Assembly (NCBI GenBank): GCA_016937695.1 | Contig: JAFGWC010000046.1 | Location: 62,001-126,000, forward strand | Source of the DNA: Bacteroidales bacterium | GTDB taxonomy: Bacteria > Bacteroidota > Bacteroidia > Bacteroidales > NBLH01 | DNA: 64,000 nucleotides | Direction: 5' to 3' | Part shown: positions 8,653 through 16,895 of the stretch, one piece after another | Layout: every line of letters starts with the position of its first letter | Position numbering within the stretch: position 1 is the first letter of the stretch | Notes under the pieces: model-generated | What the model saw: the letters and a program-made list of their open reading frames with translations, nothing else | What the model was told of the DNA's origin: nothing | Database searches by the model: none | Translations under genes and position numbers: made by a program

Positions 8653-8943
8653 ACCTCCGGGAGTGGCTTTGTTACATATCTCTCTAATATCTCGCAAGGT
8701 ATAATTCCAAAATATCAACATTATCATCCTAATGCTGTAAAGGAAGAATTTAATGCTGATGATGGTATGTATTCAGGTTTTTTCCCTGATTCAGAATATG
8801 CAAATAATTATAAATATTGTTTATTTATGATGTTGCATAAAGATAATCTTGCAAATATTTATGTTACATTTCTAGCTAATGATATTGAAAAATTTAATGA
8901 ACACATGATGGCTGGGTTTTATGCTGTAAAGTTTAAAGAATAA
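8653..8943 (+). pseudogene. C-terminal part of the TPR gene after the TAG stop
   Basis: Continues in the same frame with no frameshift: codons after the TAG read TSGSGFVTYLSNISQGIIPK and on to MMAGFYAVKFKE before TAA 8941-8943. No start codon with a ribosome site was seen near its beginning, so it is unlikely to be translated separately. Either a recent nonsense mutation, a sequencing error or stop readthrough explains it. Confidence 0.7.
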
Positions 8944-8959
8944 TACTAAAAATAAAAAT

Positions 8960-9340
8960 ATGTTACCAAAAAAAGAATTGAACATTTATCCAAAGACTAA
9001 AGAAAACCTTGAAGCATTATTTAGTTTTTATTTTGATAAATATGATTTACAAAATGGAAATGCTATAGAAAAAATGATGGAATTAAAATCCATAAAATTA
9101 AATCAGATTGAATTTATTGCCAGAAAATTATCAGAATCTTATAATGAAATTTTTAAAGATTTCTTTAAAAACAAAACAACCATTGGAAATTTGATGTGTT
9201 ATGGGATAGATGGATTAACTAAAACTGAAAATGAATGGTCATTTGGGCCTACAAGTTCAGCAAGGCCAATAATGAAGAAGTTTATTGGATTTGTAAGAAG
9301 GACTGAAATAGATTATGTTTTTTTAGAAAAAAATAATTAG
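8960..9340 (+). CDS. hypothetical protein
   Basis: 126 aa, no signal peptide or membrane segment, not recognised. The N-terminal half is helical and acidic/lysine-rich; the C-terminal half contains NEWSFGPTSSARPIMKKFIG, which looks globular. Last gene of the rightward group in the tRNA-Phe island, 16 nt after the TPR gene's final stop. Function unknown. Confidence 0.6.
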   Translation: MLPKKELNIYPKTKENLEALFSFYFDKYDLQNGNAIEKMMELKSIKLNQIEFIARKLSESYNEIFKDFFKNKTTIGNLMCYGIDGLTKTENEWSFGPTSSARPIMKKFIGFVRRTEIDYVFLEKNN

Positions 9341-9535
9341 TCCTTTTAAATTATTCGGAGGTATAGTTCTCAATAATTTCTTCTAATAAGTTATTAATTT
9401 TATTTAGTATTATCCAATCAACTTTACACAGTTTATTGGATAATACTGTAATAACATACACAGCCTTGTCAGTATTGTAAAGTATATATTAAATGAATGG
9501 TGGTTACAATACCCTAAATTCAGTATAAGAATGAG

Positions 9536-10729
9536 TTAATAAAGAAATCCAAATAGCCACAGTGGGATAATATTATCTGTACCTATCTCTATGTTGTCTT
9601 TTACAATAAAGGAGTTTTTAATATTATGAATTTGTTTTTGCTGCTTGTTTTTACCTCCAATTTCAAATGTATATTGATTGTTGACTTTAAAGTCTGATTG
9701 CTTTGATGCATTTATATTATCACTATTGCTGATTTGATTAAAAAAGAAAGTTTCGCGAATATTTCCAATGTCAGGAAGATTATCTGCCAAATTGTAAATT
9801 AAATTAGTGTTTTCAAGATAAATTTTTTCAGGTTTATTTAAACTGTTTATCCCTTTATCAGGAAAATATAATAAGGATAACAGTTTTGCGTCTGATAAGT
9901 ATTTAAGATAAGTTTTCATTGTATTTAGACTAATACCTGATCTACTACTCAAGGAATTCATATTAGGTTTAAATGGAACTGAGCGACTAATTATTTTCAG
10001 TAGCTTTTTTAAATAGATAATTCCTGAGGTTTGAATTGATTCAAATTGTGGAATATCGATTTCCAATACAGTTAAAAGTGTTTCATTTAGTTTTTGGTGA
10101 AATGATTTTTTATTTTCCAGATAAAAAGGATAGTAGCCATAGTTTAAATAATCCTCAAAATATGCCAAGGGTTTTAATTTCTGCATAACTCCAATGGCCA
10201 GTTCAATGTGATTGTTAATTATATCATCCAGACTATAAATTGGGAAGTCTCTTTCTGTTTCAAATTTTAAAAATTCTCTGAATGACAAACCTGGCATTTT
10301 GTACATTACAACCCTTCGACTAAGATCTGCTTTAGCTTTATTTAAATGTAATAATGATGAGCCGGTGAAAACAACTTTCAAATCCGGCATATCATCATAA
10401 ATATTTTTTAATTCTGTAGCCCAGTTAGCATATCGATGTACTTCATCAATTGCAAGTAATTTACCTCCTTTTTTATAGAAACTATCTGCAAGATCATATA
10501 ATCTGTTTACAGAAAAATAAAAGTTATCAAGACTTGCATATAAAACTTTATTATCAGCTTTGTAGTTTTTCTTAATATATTGCAATAAAAGTGTCGTCTT
10601 TCCCACACCTCTACTTCCTTTAATCCCAATAAAACGATTTGACCAATCAACGGTATTAATAAAATCTCGAATGGTTTTTATTTGAATAAATGTATATTTT
10701 TCGTAAAATTTTTGTCTTAAGGTTTCCAT
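9536..10729 (-). CDS. AAA ATPase with DUF4143 domain
   Basis: 397 aa. The N-terminal AAA module has Walker A GSRGVGKTT near residue 37, Walker B LLAIDEVHRY near 92 and a sensor-like VVFTGSSLLHL near 120. The C-terminal half is the DUF4143 region (RSGISLNTMKTYLKYLSDAK, a winged-helix-like stretch, then a nuclease-like fold with FEIGGKNK). These orphan ATPases are abundant in Bacteroidota genomes and vary between strains; their role is undefined. It lies alone, opposite in strand to the M23 group, near the right end of the suspected tRNA-Phe island. Confidence 0.9.
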   Translation of the reverse strand: METLRQKFYEKYTFIQIKTIRDFINTVDWSNRFIGIKGSRGVGKTTLLLQYIKKNYKADNKVLYASLDNFYFSVNRLYDLADSFYKKGGKLLAIDEVHRYANWATELKNIYDDMPDLKVVFTGSSLLHLNKAKADLSRRVVMYKMPGLSFREFLKFETERDFPIYSLDDIINNHIELAIGVMQKLKPLAYFEDYLNYGYYPFYLENKKSFHQKLNETLLTVLEIDIPQFESIQTSGIIYLKKLLKIISRSVPFKPNMNSLSSRSGISLNTMKTYLKYLSDAKLLSLLYFPDKGINSLNKPEKIYLENTNLIYNLADNLPDIGNIRETFFFNQISNSDNINASKQSDFKVNNQYTFEIGGKNKQQKQIHNIKNSFIVKDNIEIGTDNIIPLWLFGFLY

Positions 10730-11029
10730 ATTTTTGTTTTTTTTATCAATACAAAGATATAAAATAATTTAAAACATGTGAATGCATTGATGTGTTTTTA
10801 TTCAATTAGTATCAATGTTTAGTAATTATGATTGCATTTTACATAAATTATGATCTTTTATTCATAATTAATTCATAAATTGCTATCAGAAATAAATAGA
10901 TGCGCTTCACATGTGCTTCACATTAACCTTGTTTGGGAATTTATAAACTGGTGGTTATCAATTAAATAAATGATTTTACCATCTGGTAAGGTGGTACCAC
11001 AAGCCGAAAAAGAAATTTTTCGGCTTTTT
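10730..11029. other. intergenic region at the right end of the island
   Basis: 300 bp between the DUF4143 ATPase start and the LytTR gene end. It holds GCTTCACATGTGCTTCACAT at about 10904-10923 (two GCTTCACAT units around a CACATGTG palindrome), a TTACCATCTGGTAA hairpin at 10976-10989, the tRNA-Phe 3'-end copy at 10989-11000 and an orphan terminator. No gene seen. Confidence 0.6.
10989..11000 (+). repeat. copy of tRNA-Phe 3' end (candidate att site)
   Basis: AGGTGGTACCAC is identical to 5283-5294, covering the end of the T arm, the acceptor 3' strand, A73 and the next base. It lies 5.7 kb from the tRNA, directly before a plus-strand terminator that has no gene. This is the arrangement expected after integration into a tRNA 3' end. 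The core GTGGTACCAC is also a perfect palindrome, an alternative explanation. Confidence 0.5.
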
Positions 11030-11031
11030 TT
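11001..11031 (+). terminator. orphan rho-independent terminator
   Basis: AAGCCGAAAAA/TTTTTCGGCTT perfect 11-bp stem with a GAAA loop and a run of T. No plus-strand gene lies between 9340 and here, so it may be the original tRNA-Phe terminator displaced by an insertion. Confidence 0.85.
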
Positions 11032-11746
11032 ATTTACTTTCCAATTTGTTTAAAACTTCGGCTTTGTAGGTTCTGCTTATAGGGATTTCATTTTTGCCGA
11101 TTTCGATATATTCGTTTGTAAAAGAATCTATTTTTGATATTGAAACTATAAATGAACGATGTGTTCTAATGAATTCATCCTGAGGTAGTTTGGCTTCAAT
11201 ACTTGTTATGGTTTCTCTTGTTATTATCGATTTTTCGTTTAGATATATTTTGATATAGTCGCTTAAGCTTTCGATGTATTTTATGTCGGGGAAATTTATT
11301 TTTATCATTTTTCTGTCTGAACGAACAAATATAAATTCGGTTTTGTCTGATTTAAATTCTTCATTTTCATTTGTTTGTACGGCAATGTTTTCGTCTAAAA
11401 ATTTATTTACTGCTTGTAATAAACGTTCGAAAGAAATTGGTTTAAGAAGATAGTCAACTGCCTGTAAATCAAATCCATCAACGGCATATTCTCTGTATGC
11501 TGTTGTAAAAATTATTTTTATGTTTTTATTAATCGATTTTGCAAATGATAATCCTGAAATATCAGGCATATTTATATCTAGAAAAATTAAATCAACTTGC
11601 TGGTTGTTTATTATTTGAAATGCAGATAATGCATTTTTACAGCTTGCAACAATATTAAATGTACTGATTTTTTTTAGATGATTTTCTAAGATTTCGCGTG
11701 CAATTGGCTCATCATCAACTATTAAGCAATTAATTATTTTTGACAT
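11030..11746 (-). CDS. LytTR-type response regulator
   Basis: 238 aa from ATG 11746 (an in-frame TTG two codons earlier is possible). The receiver domain fills 1 to about 120, with the acidic pair VDDEP near residue 10, phosphoacceptor D in IFLDINMPD near 55 and K in LLKPISF near 103. The C-terminal LytTR DNA-binding domain has the family pattern (IKYIESLSDYIKIYL, RETITSIEAKLP, FIRTHRSFIVS). It follows its sensor kinase by 2 nt. LytTR proteins bind paired direct repeats; a matching pair lies at 12861-12891 in front of the operon, suggesting autoregulation. Confidence 0.95.
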   Translation of the reverse strand: MSKIINCLIVDDEPIAREILENHLKKISTFNIVASCKNALSAFQIINNQQVDLIFLDINMPDISGLSFAKSINKNIKIIFTTAYREYAVDGFDLQAVDYLLKPISFERLLQAVNKFLDENIAVQTNENEEFKSDKTEFIFVRSDRKMIKINFPDIKYIESLSDYIKIYLNEKSIITRETITSIEAKLPQDEFIRTHRSFIVSISKIDSFTNEYIEIGKNEIPISRTYKAEVLNKLESK

Positions 11747-11748
11747 TT

Positions 11749-12807
11749 TCAAATATTTATATCAGATATTTTTAAATTTATTGTAAACCAATTTTCTTTA
11801 TTTTGGATTTCTAAATTGTAATTGTTTTTATAAAGTAAGTCGAGTCTTTTTTTTATATTTTCTAAACCAATTCCTTTATTTTCATTTGGAATATATTCGT
11901 TTAAATTAGTGTTTTTTATTAAAAAATCCAGTTTATCATCTTTTAAATTTATTTTTATATCAATGTTTAAAAATCCATTTATTAAACTTCCGTGTTTAAA
12001 AGCATTTTCGACAAAAGGAATAAATAACATTGGCGCAATTTGCTTATTTTCAGATATTTGATTGAAAATGAAAGAAATTTTTAATGTGTCTTGAAATCTT
12101 ATTTTTTCTAATTCTATATATTCTTTAATATGGAGTATTTCTTCTTTTAAGCTTACTTTTGGCTTATTGGCCTGATATAAAATATAATCTAATAAATTTG
12201 AAAGTTTTAAAATTAGTTCGGGTGTTTTTTTCGATTGTTTTAATGCAAATCCGTAAATTGTATTAAGTGTATTAAATAGAAAATGTGGATGAATTTGTCG
12301 TTTTAAATATCCTAATTCTTGTTCTATACTTTGAAGTTGAGTTTCTAATATCTTGTTTTCCAGTTCTTTATTTTTTGAAAGTGTTTTAAAATTATTGTTA
12401 AGTAAACTAACAAAACTTATAATTATAACTACTAAATAAACTAAAATCAGAATAAAAATATAATTCCGACTCATTGGCGGCATATTGGCAATATTAGCAT
12501 TTAATAAGAAAATGAAACTTCCGAAAATAGCAACAACAATTAAATATGTAGAAAAAATTAGTGTGTAAAAGCTGTAAAGAACAAAATATCCGTATTTTTT
12601 AGTTAATAAATATTTAGGGATTAAAAAATATACCATAAAATACGAAGTAATCATTGTTACAGGCAGCAAAAAACTTGAGAACCATGTAACATATTTAGTA
12701 TCAGTTGAATTATAGCTAAAAAAATAAACATAAAAGAACCAAACTCCAATCCAAAAAAAGAAGTGGAATAATATGGATTTTGTATATTTTAAAAGTAATA
12801 TATTCAT
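11749..12807 (-). CDS. LytS-type sensor histidine kinase
   Basis: 352 aa. The first 140 residues hold about four membrane helices and no extracytoplasmic sensor domain. A coiled linker leads to the His_kinase domain, with phosphoacceptor histidine in RQIHPHFLFNTLN. The C-terminal ATPase has the N box (IPFVENAFKHG) and a G box (NKGIGLENIKKRL). It is first in the operon with the LytTR regulator, whose ATG lies 2 nt past this stop. What it senses is not evident; such pairs often respond to membrane or envelope state. Confidence 0.93.
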   Translation of the reverse strand: MNILLLKYTKSILFHFFFWIGVWFFYVYFFSYNSTDTKYVTWFSSFLLPVTMITSYFMVYFLIPKYLLTKKYGYFVLYSFYTLIFSTYLIVVAIFGSFIFLLNANIANMPPMSRNYIFILILVYLVVIIISFVSLLNNNFKTLSKNKELENKILETQLQSIEQELGYLKRQIHPHFLFNTLNTIYGFALKQSKKTPELILKLSNLLDYILYQANKPKVSLKEEILHIKEYIELEKIRFQDTLKISFIFNQISENKQIAPMLFIPFVENAFKHGSLINGFLNIDIKINLKDDKLDFLIKNTNLNEYIPNENKGIGLENIKKRLDLLYKNNYNLEIQNKENWFTINLKISDINI

Positions 12808-12860
12808 TTGTGCAAGATAAATATTTTCTTGTAATCATTATTTTTTTATCGACAAAATAC

Positions 12861-12891
12861 CAATTTAGCATCCTTTTTTGCAATTTAGCAT
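12861..12891 (-). promoter_or_regulatory. paired direct repeat, probable LytTR binding site
   Basis: CAATTTAGCAT occurs at 12861-12871 and again at 12881-12891, a 20-bp period that puts both on the same DNA face. It lies about 55-85 bp upstream of the kinase ATG, just before a degenerate TATTTTG box at 12853-12859. LytTR regulators bind two short direct repeats about two helical turns apart. Confidence 0.65.
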
Positions 12892-12975
12892 TTTATATTT
12901 CGCTTTAAAGCGATAATTTGGTTAAACAGTTCCACTATTTAGGCAGTGGTCGCAAATAAAAAAAAACAAAGGATT

Positions 12976-12998
12976 TACTGTTTACATTTGAAACAGTA
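12976..12998 (+). promoter_or_regulatory. promoter of the ExbB-like gene overlapped by a palindrome
   Basis: The -7 box TACATTTG (12983-12990) sits inside a perfect inverted repeat, TACTGTTT/AAACAGTA with a 7-nt spacer. A further half-site AAACAGT occurs at 12924-12930. This suggests a dimeric repressor or other regulator acting at the promoter of 13019-13384. Confidence 0.6.
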
Positions 12999-13018
12999 TT
13001 AACAAAAATCTATATATT

Positions 13019-13384
13019 ATGTTTTCACAAATAGTTACTAAAATTAACGAAGGCGGACCTTTTTTTATGGTTCCTATTTTACTTTTACTTATTCTTATTA
13101 TAATCTTAATTGTTAAAGGATTTTTAGAAGAAAATAAAAGAAAAACAATATCACTAATATCGTCAATAGGCTTATTTACAATTGCTTGGGGAATACTTGG
13201 ACAAACAGTTGGTTTAGTTGAAGCCTTTGATGCTGTTCAAGCTGCCGGTGATATATCTATGTCAATATTAGCCGGTGGGCTTAAAGTTTCTCTACTTACA
13301 ACAGTTTTTGGAATAATGACCTTTTTAGTTTCTCGTTTAGGAATAATTGCTCTGGTTTGGGTGCAGAAAGAAAATCAAGAGTAA
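13019..13384 (+). CDS. minimal MotA/TolQ/ExbB-type channel-like protein
   Basis: 121 aa with three membrane helices (about 15-34, 43-62, 83-106). The motif pattern is that of the ExbB/TolQ core: N-terminal GGPFFMVPILLLL, then LGQTVGLVEAFDAVQAAGDIS and LAGGLKVSLLTTVFGI, matching the GxxGTVxGL and GLxxALxTTxxGL segments. It lacks the large cytoplasmic domain of true ExbB, and no ExbD or TonB gene is next to it. Short versions occur in other Bacteroidota. It is divergent from the LytS/LytTR operon, so it may be a target of that system. Proton-channel activity is inferred from the family only. Confidence 0.8.
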   Translation: MFSQIVTKINEGGPFFMVPILLLLILIIILIVKGFLEENKRKTISLISSIGLFTIAWGILGQTVGLVEAFDAVQAAGDISMSILAGGLKVSLLTTVFGIMTFLVSRLGIIALVWVQKENQE

Positions 13385-13407
13385 GTTTTTAATTATAGAG
13401 TTTTATT

Positions 13408-13439
13408 AAGCTGATTGATATTTTCTTTCAGCTTTTTTT
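13408..13439 (+). terminator. terminator after the ExbB-like gene
   Basis: AAGCTGA/TCAGCTT stem (13408-13414 with 13428-13434) followed by a run of seven T, 24 bp past the stop codon. Confidence 0.7.
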
Positions 13440-13541
13440 AGTTTATTTTTTTCAAAAAAGCATTATCTTTATTGCTTTGTATAATTATTTTAGAATAATT
13501 ATCGTTTATATTATCAGATTTATAAAACTAAAAATAAATTT

Positions 13542-14162
13542 ATGAAATTGCTTAAATATTTTATGCTAATTGCTGTTTTTCAGATATTTACTGAGGTTGT
13601 TTTTTCTCAAAACATATTACAATTAGCAAACGGAAAAAAGATTTCTATTGGCGAATATAAAGTTTCTGAAAATAGCTTTTTATCGTATAAAAACCAGAAA
13701 GGGAAATTAAAAAGCATTGAGCTTGAGGAAGTATTTTCAATAATTGATAAATCCGGCAATGAAAATTTGTTTTATGTTGCAGATTCTTCTGATAATGAAG
13801 CTTTTAATGTTGAACAAATGCGTTTTTTTATTAATGGCGAAAGCGATGCTTTAAATAATTATAAAAGTACTTGGACTTTTATTGGTGGAATTGCAGTAGG
13901 CGCAGGCTCTGTTGTTAGTATTCCTTTGGCCGGATTAAGTTCATTGTATGCGCCGGTTTTTCCTCTTGCTTATTCTTCGTCGGTTGGTTTAATTAAAGTT
14001 AAAACAGAAAAGCTTGGAATTGAAAAGCAATATATTGATAATGAGCATTATGTATTAGGTTTTGAAAAAACAGCCAAACAAAAAAGGATTAAAAATTCTT
14101 TGCTTGGCTCCGGAATTGGAATTGCTGTTGGTTTGTCGGCAGCTTTGTTATTTTTTAATTAG
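13542..14162 (+). CDS. hypothetical exported membrane protein
   Basis: 206 aa, not recognised. An N-terminal signal peptide (1-22, FSQNI) is followed by a beta-rich segment starting LANGKKISIGEYKVSENSF, which resembles small domains of Bacteroidota exported proteins that follow the phrase 'LxNGxxI'. Two hydrophobic glycine-rich stretches follow (about 110-140, and 185-206 at the extreme C-terminus). Probably envelope-located. Convergent with the metallohydrolase gene, 16 nt apart. Confidence 0.65.
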   Translation: MKLLKYFMLIAVFQIFTEVVFSQNILQLANGKKISIGEYKVSENSFLSYKNQKGKLKSIELEEVFSIIDKSGNENLFYVADSSDNEAFNVEQMRFFINGESDALNNYKSTWTFIGGIAVGAGSVVSIPLAGLSSLYAPVFPLAYSSSVGLIKVKTEKLGIEKQYIDNEHYVLGFEKTAKQKRIKNSLLGSGIGIAVGLSAALLFFN

Positions 14163-14178
14163 ATTTTTGAGATTTTTT

Positions 14179-14814
14179 TTACAAAAAAGGATTTGAAATT
14201 CTTTCTTGTCCGATTGTTGTGTTTGGTCCGTGTCCGCAATAAACTTCCATATCGTCGCCAAGCGGAAAAAGTTTGTTTGTAATGCTGTTTAATAAAGTGT
14301 CGTAATCGCCGCCGGGCAAATCTGTTCGTCCAATGCTCTGATTAAAAAGCACATCGCCAACAATCATAAATTTTTCATTTTTGTTATAAAAAACAATGCT
14401 TCCGGGCGAATGTCCAGGCGTATGAATAATTTCTAAAACCGAATTGCCGAATTTAATTTTATCGCCTTCGGTTATATGTTTTTTTGGAAGTGGCGGAGAA
14501 TCTATCGAAATTCCAAAAGCTGCACCTTGATCTTTAGCTCTTTTTATTAAAAATTCATCGTCTTTATTCGATTCTAAATCTAAATTAAAATTTTCTATAA
14601 TAAATTGATTACCAAGTATATGGTCGATATGTGAATGTGTATTTAGTAATTTTTTTAGTGTGAGATTTTTTTCTTCTATGAAAGTGCTTAATTTATCTCT
14701 TTCTTGTTGTGAATAGCAGCCTGCATCAATTAAAACTGCTTCATTTGTTTCGTCGAAAAGTAGATATGTGTTTTCTTGAAATGTATTAAATACAAATGTT
14801 TTTATTGTTATCAT
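14179..14814 (-). CDS. metallo-beta-lactamase fold hydrolase (glyoxalase II-like)
   Basis: 211 aa, a compact MBL-fold enzyme of the YcbL/GloB-like group. Metal ligands: THSHIDH at about 59-65, HTPGHSPGS near 131, VGDVLF near 152 (bridging Asp) and CGHGPNT near 192. Expected to hydrolyse thioesters or related small substrates in the cytoplasm; the exact substrate cannot be told. It lies 12 nt after the membrane protein 14827-16428 on the same strand. Confidence 0.9.
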   Translation of the reverse strand: MITIKTFVFNTFQENTYLLFDETNEAVLIDAGCYSQQERDKLSTFIEEKNLTLKKLLNTHSHIDHILGNQFIIENFNLDLESNKDDEFLIKRAKDQGAAFGISIDSPPLPKKHITEGDKIKFGNSVLEIIHTPGHSPGSIVFYNKNEKFMIVGDVLFNQSIGRTDLPGGDYDTLLNSITNKLFPLGDDMEVYCGHGPNTTIGQERISNPFL

Positions 14815-14826
14815 AGTTTTTTATTT

Positions 14827-16428
14827 TCAAAAATATAGAAATTTTACCAATTTAAAGGTTTTATTTTTATACAAAACAGGTAATTCGGTTTTTGTTTCGC
14901 TAAAAAGAATTATATACTTAAAGTTATATTTTTTCTCTAATTTTTTGATTTTTTCAGTATTAATATTTTTGTAATTATTTTCTAAATCCGTAAGTGCTTC
15001 AAAACCTGATTTATTGGTTTTTCCGTAGCAATTATCTATTCTGTTTTTCCATTCTTTCATGGCTAAATCGCTAAAAGGAAATGCTTTAAAATCGACAATA
15101 ACAGCTCGTTGTGCAAAAATTCTTAATTTTCCGAAATTTGGCGGACTTAAAAAAATATCGTTTTTATCGGTATTTTTAATAATAAATTCAAAAATTTTAG
15201 TTTCATCATCAAAATAATCGGATAATGAGAATTTGGGATTAAAATATTTATTGTTAAAATCAGAATTAAAATCAAATTTTAATTTATAAACTATTTTTAA
15301 TGATATTAAAAACGAAATTGAAATAAAAAGTATGTAAAAAATTATTTTAAATCTGTAAAAAATTATTGAAATTGTGTTTAAAATATTAAATCTGCGGAAA
15401 AATTTAAATAAAAAGCCTGAAATAAAAATTAAACTAAGCCATTTTAAAATGTTTAAATATCTGAATGTTTGAAGAGTTATGAATAATCGGGAAGGATAAA
15501 TTTCGACAAAAACATATCCTGAAATCAGTAAAATTAATATTGAAATTGATATGATTAAAATATGTTTTAAAGGATATTTGTTTTCAATCCAAATTATTGA
15601 TAATGAAGCTAATACGAAAAAAAATGTTGCTTTAATTATATCTAAAAACGAAAAAAAATGAGAAGGAATATAGTGATGCGGATGACGAAAATTTGCAATT
15701 ATTGAAATAAATTCGACATCTGATATTTTTTGTTTGGCAGAAATAAATTCGGGAATTATGGTTAAAAGCGAAAAAATGAAAAGAATTAAAGCGCTAAAAA
15801 AAACAGGTTTTATGTAATTTCGGATATTTATTTTTTCTGAAAAATTAATAATTATATAGCTTAAAATAAAAATACTGCCATATCCTAAACCAATTAAAAC
15901 ATGGAATATAGAAGCAATTCCGGCAATAAAGCTTGCTTCAATAATTTTATTTTTGATTAAAAACAGAAAAGACAACATTATAAGCGGAAATGCTATTCTA
16001 TCAGGCAAAAGAGCGTTTGCGGACATGATTTCATCAGAGCCTAAACTAAATGTGCTTACAAACATTACTAAAATTGCGGCTAAATATGCAATTGGCTTAT
16101 AATCAACAAAGTAAACATTAGAAACAGATATTGTTATTAATGAAACTGCAATGTTTGAAATTAGAGTTAGTGAAAAAAATATAATTGGAAGCGACAAAAA
16201 TCTGCCAAAAAAAGCAATAAAAATTGTGTAATAATATCGTGGTCCGAAACCACTTGTTGAATTAACAAAAAAGTCGTTTGTTAAATAACCGGAATTTATT
16301 TTTCTTAATATTATTGGAAGTTGTTCAATATGGTCAATATCAGCATAATAATAGCTTTTTAATGTTGCAATTAAGGCTATAAAAATAGAAAAGATTATAT
16401 GGTTTGGATTTATTTTAATTGATTGCAT
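14827..16428 (-). CDS. polytopic membrane protein, GT-C-like
   Basis: 533 aa with about 11-13 membrane helices, a long second-loop region (ADIDHIEQLPIILRKINSGY, NDFFVNSTSGFGPRYYY) and a soluble C-terminal part (about 400-533) with KNTDKNDIFLSPPNFGKLR and IFAQRAVIVDFKAFPFSD. This layout resembles GT-C lipid-sugar glycosyltransferases, and the DUF6798-type C-terminus is my best guess. It lies in a cluster with a GT2 enzyme and UDP-galactopyranose mutase, so a role in polysaccharide or glycolipid synthesis is plausible but not shown. Confidence 0.65.
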   Translation of the reverse strand: MQSIKINPNHIIFSIFIALIATLKSYYYADIDHIEQLPIILRKINSGYLTNDFFVNSTSGFGPRYYYTIFIAFFGRFLSLPIIFFSLTLISNIAVSLITISVSNVYFVDYKPIAYLAAILVMFVSTFSLGSDEIMSANALLPDRIAFPLIMLSFLFLIKNKIIEASFIAGIASIFHVLIGLGYGSIFILSYIIINFSEKINIRNYIKPVFFSALILFIFSLLTIIPEFISAKQKISDVEFISIIANFRHPHHYIPSHFFSFLDIIKATFFFVLASLSIIWIENKYPLKHILIISISILILLISGYVFVEIYPSRLFITLQTFRYLNILKWLSLIFISGFLFKFFRRFNILNTISIIFYRFKIIFYILFISISFLISLKIVYKLKFDFNSDFNNKYFNPKFSLSDYFDDETKIFEFIIKNTDKNDIFLSPPNFGKLRIFAQRAVIVDFKAFPFSDLAMKEWKNRIDNCYGKTNKSGFEALTDLENNYKNINTEKIKKLEKKYNFKYIILFSETKTELPVLYKNKTFKLVKFLYF

Positions 16429-16433
16429 TTATT

Positions 16434-16448
16434 TTTTTCACGCAAAGC
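16434..16448 (+). repeat. left inverted repeat flanking the GxxExxY gene
   Basis: TTTTTCACGCAAAGC; its exact reverse complement lies at 16896-16910. Two weaker units (AACAAAGAAC, AACGCAAAGTTTT) continue to the GxxExxY stop codon, the last overlapping it. Confidence 0.7.
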
Positions 16449-16478
16449 AAACAAAGAACAAGCTAAGAACGCAAAGTT

Positions 16479-16856
16479 TTAAAGGTTATTTACTATTCTA
16501 TGAATGTTATCTTTTAATAGTTTGCTGTTAAAGTTTATTAAAAGAGCTAATTTTAAGCCTGATAGTCTTAAATAGGTTAGAGTTTGGGCAAAATGAATAG
16601 GAGCTAAAGTTTCTACTGATTTTATTTCTATAATAACTTTATTATCAACGATTAAATCAATTCTGTAACCAATATCTTGTTTTACGTTTTTATAAATAAA
16701 TGGCATCGGATATTGTTGTTTTACATCTAATCCCATTTCTTTTAAATCGTATGCCAAAGCATTTTCATATGCTGATTCGAGTATTCCTGGTCCTACCGTT
16801 TTGTGTAATTCGATAGCTGCTCCGATTACTTTATATGAAATTTCATTTTCATTCAT
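16479..16856 (-). CDS. GxxExxY protein (PD-(D/E)XK nuclease-like)
   Basis: 125 aa, the usual size of this family. The signature G24-I-L-E27-S-A-Y30 lies in the first helix. A nuclease-like core follows: D67 in YRIDLIV, E77 and K79 in IEIKS, and Q91 in FAQTLTYLR, spaced as in PD-(D/E)XK enzymes. All presumed catalytic residues are intact. The biological role of the family is not established. It is bracketed by inverted CGCAAAG repeats and separates the GT-C-like gene from the GT2 and glf genes, which suggests insertion into that cluster. Confidence 0.88.
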   Translation of the reverse strand: MNENEISYKVIGAAIELHKTVGPGILESAYENALAYDLKEMGLDVKQQYPMPFIYKNVKQDIGYRIDLIVDNKVIIEIKSVETLAPIHFAQTLTYLRLSGLKLALLINFNSKLLKDNIHRIVNNL

Positions 16857-16895
16857 TTTTAATATTCTTTGTTATCTTTGCGAAACTTTTTGCGG

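Noticed and set aside
7840-8943. Recoding of TAG as a sense codon
   Set aside because: Several intact genes in the window end in TAG in the expected place (for example 13542-14162 and 60773-61993), so TAG works as a normal stop here.
6317-9340. Polymorphic toxin-immunity system
   Set aside because: No trafficking domain, variable toxin tip or recognisable immunity family is present; the M23 pair alone does not justify the label.
9536-10729. ATPase as the integrase or transposition helper of the island
   Set aside because: It is a standard AAA plus DUF4143 protein; nothing resembles a recombinase, and such genes are common outside islands.
10976-11000. A second tRNA gene ending at 10999
   Set aside because: The acceptor-like end is present, but the sequence upstream forms no D, anticodon or T arm.
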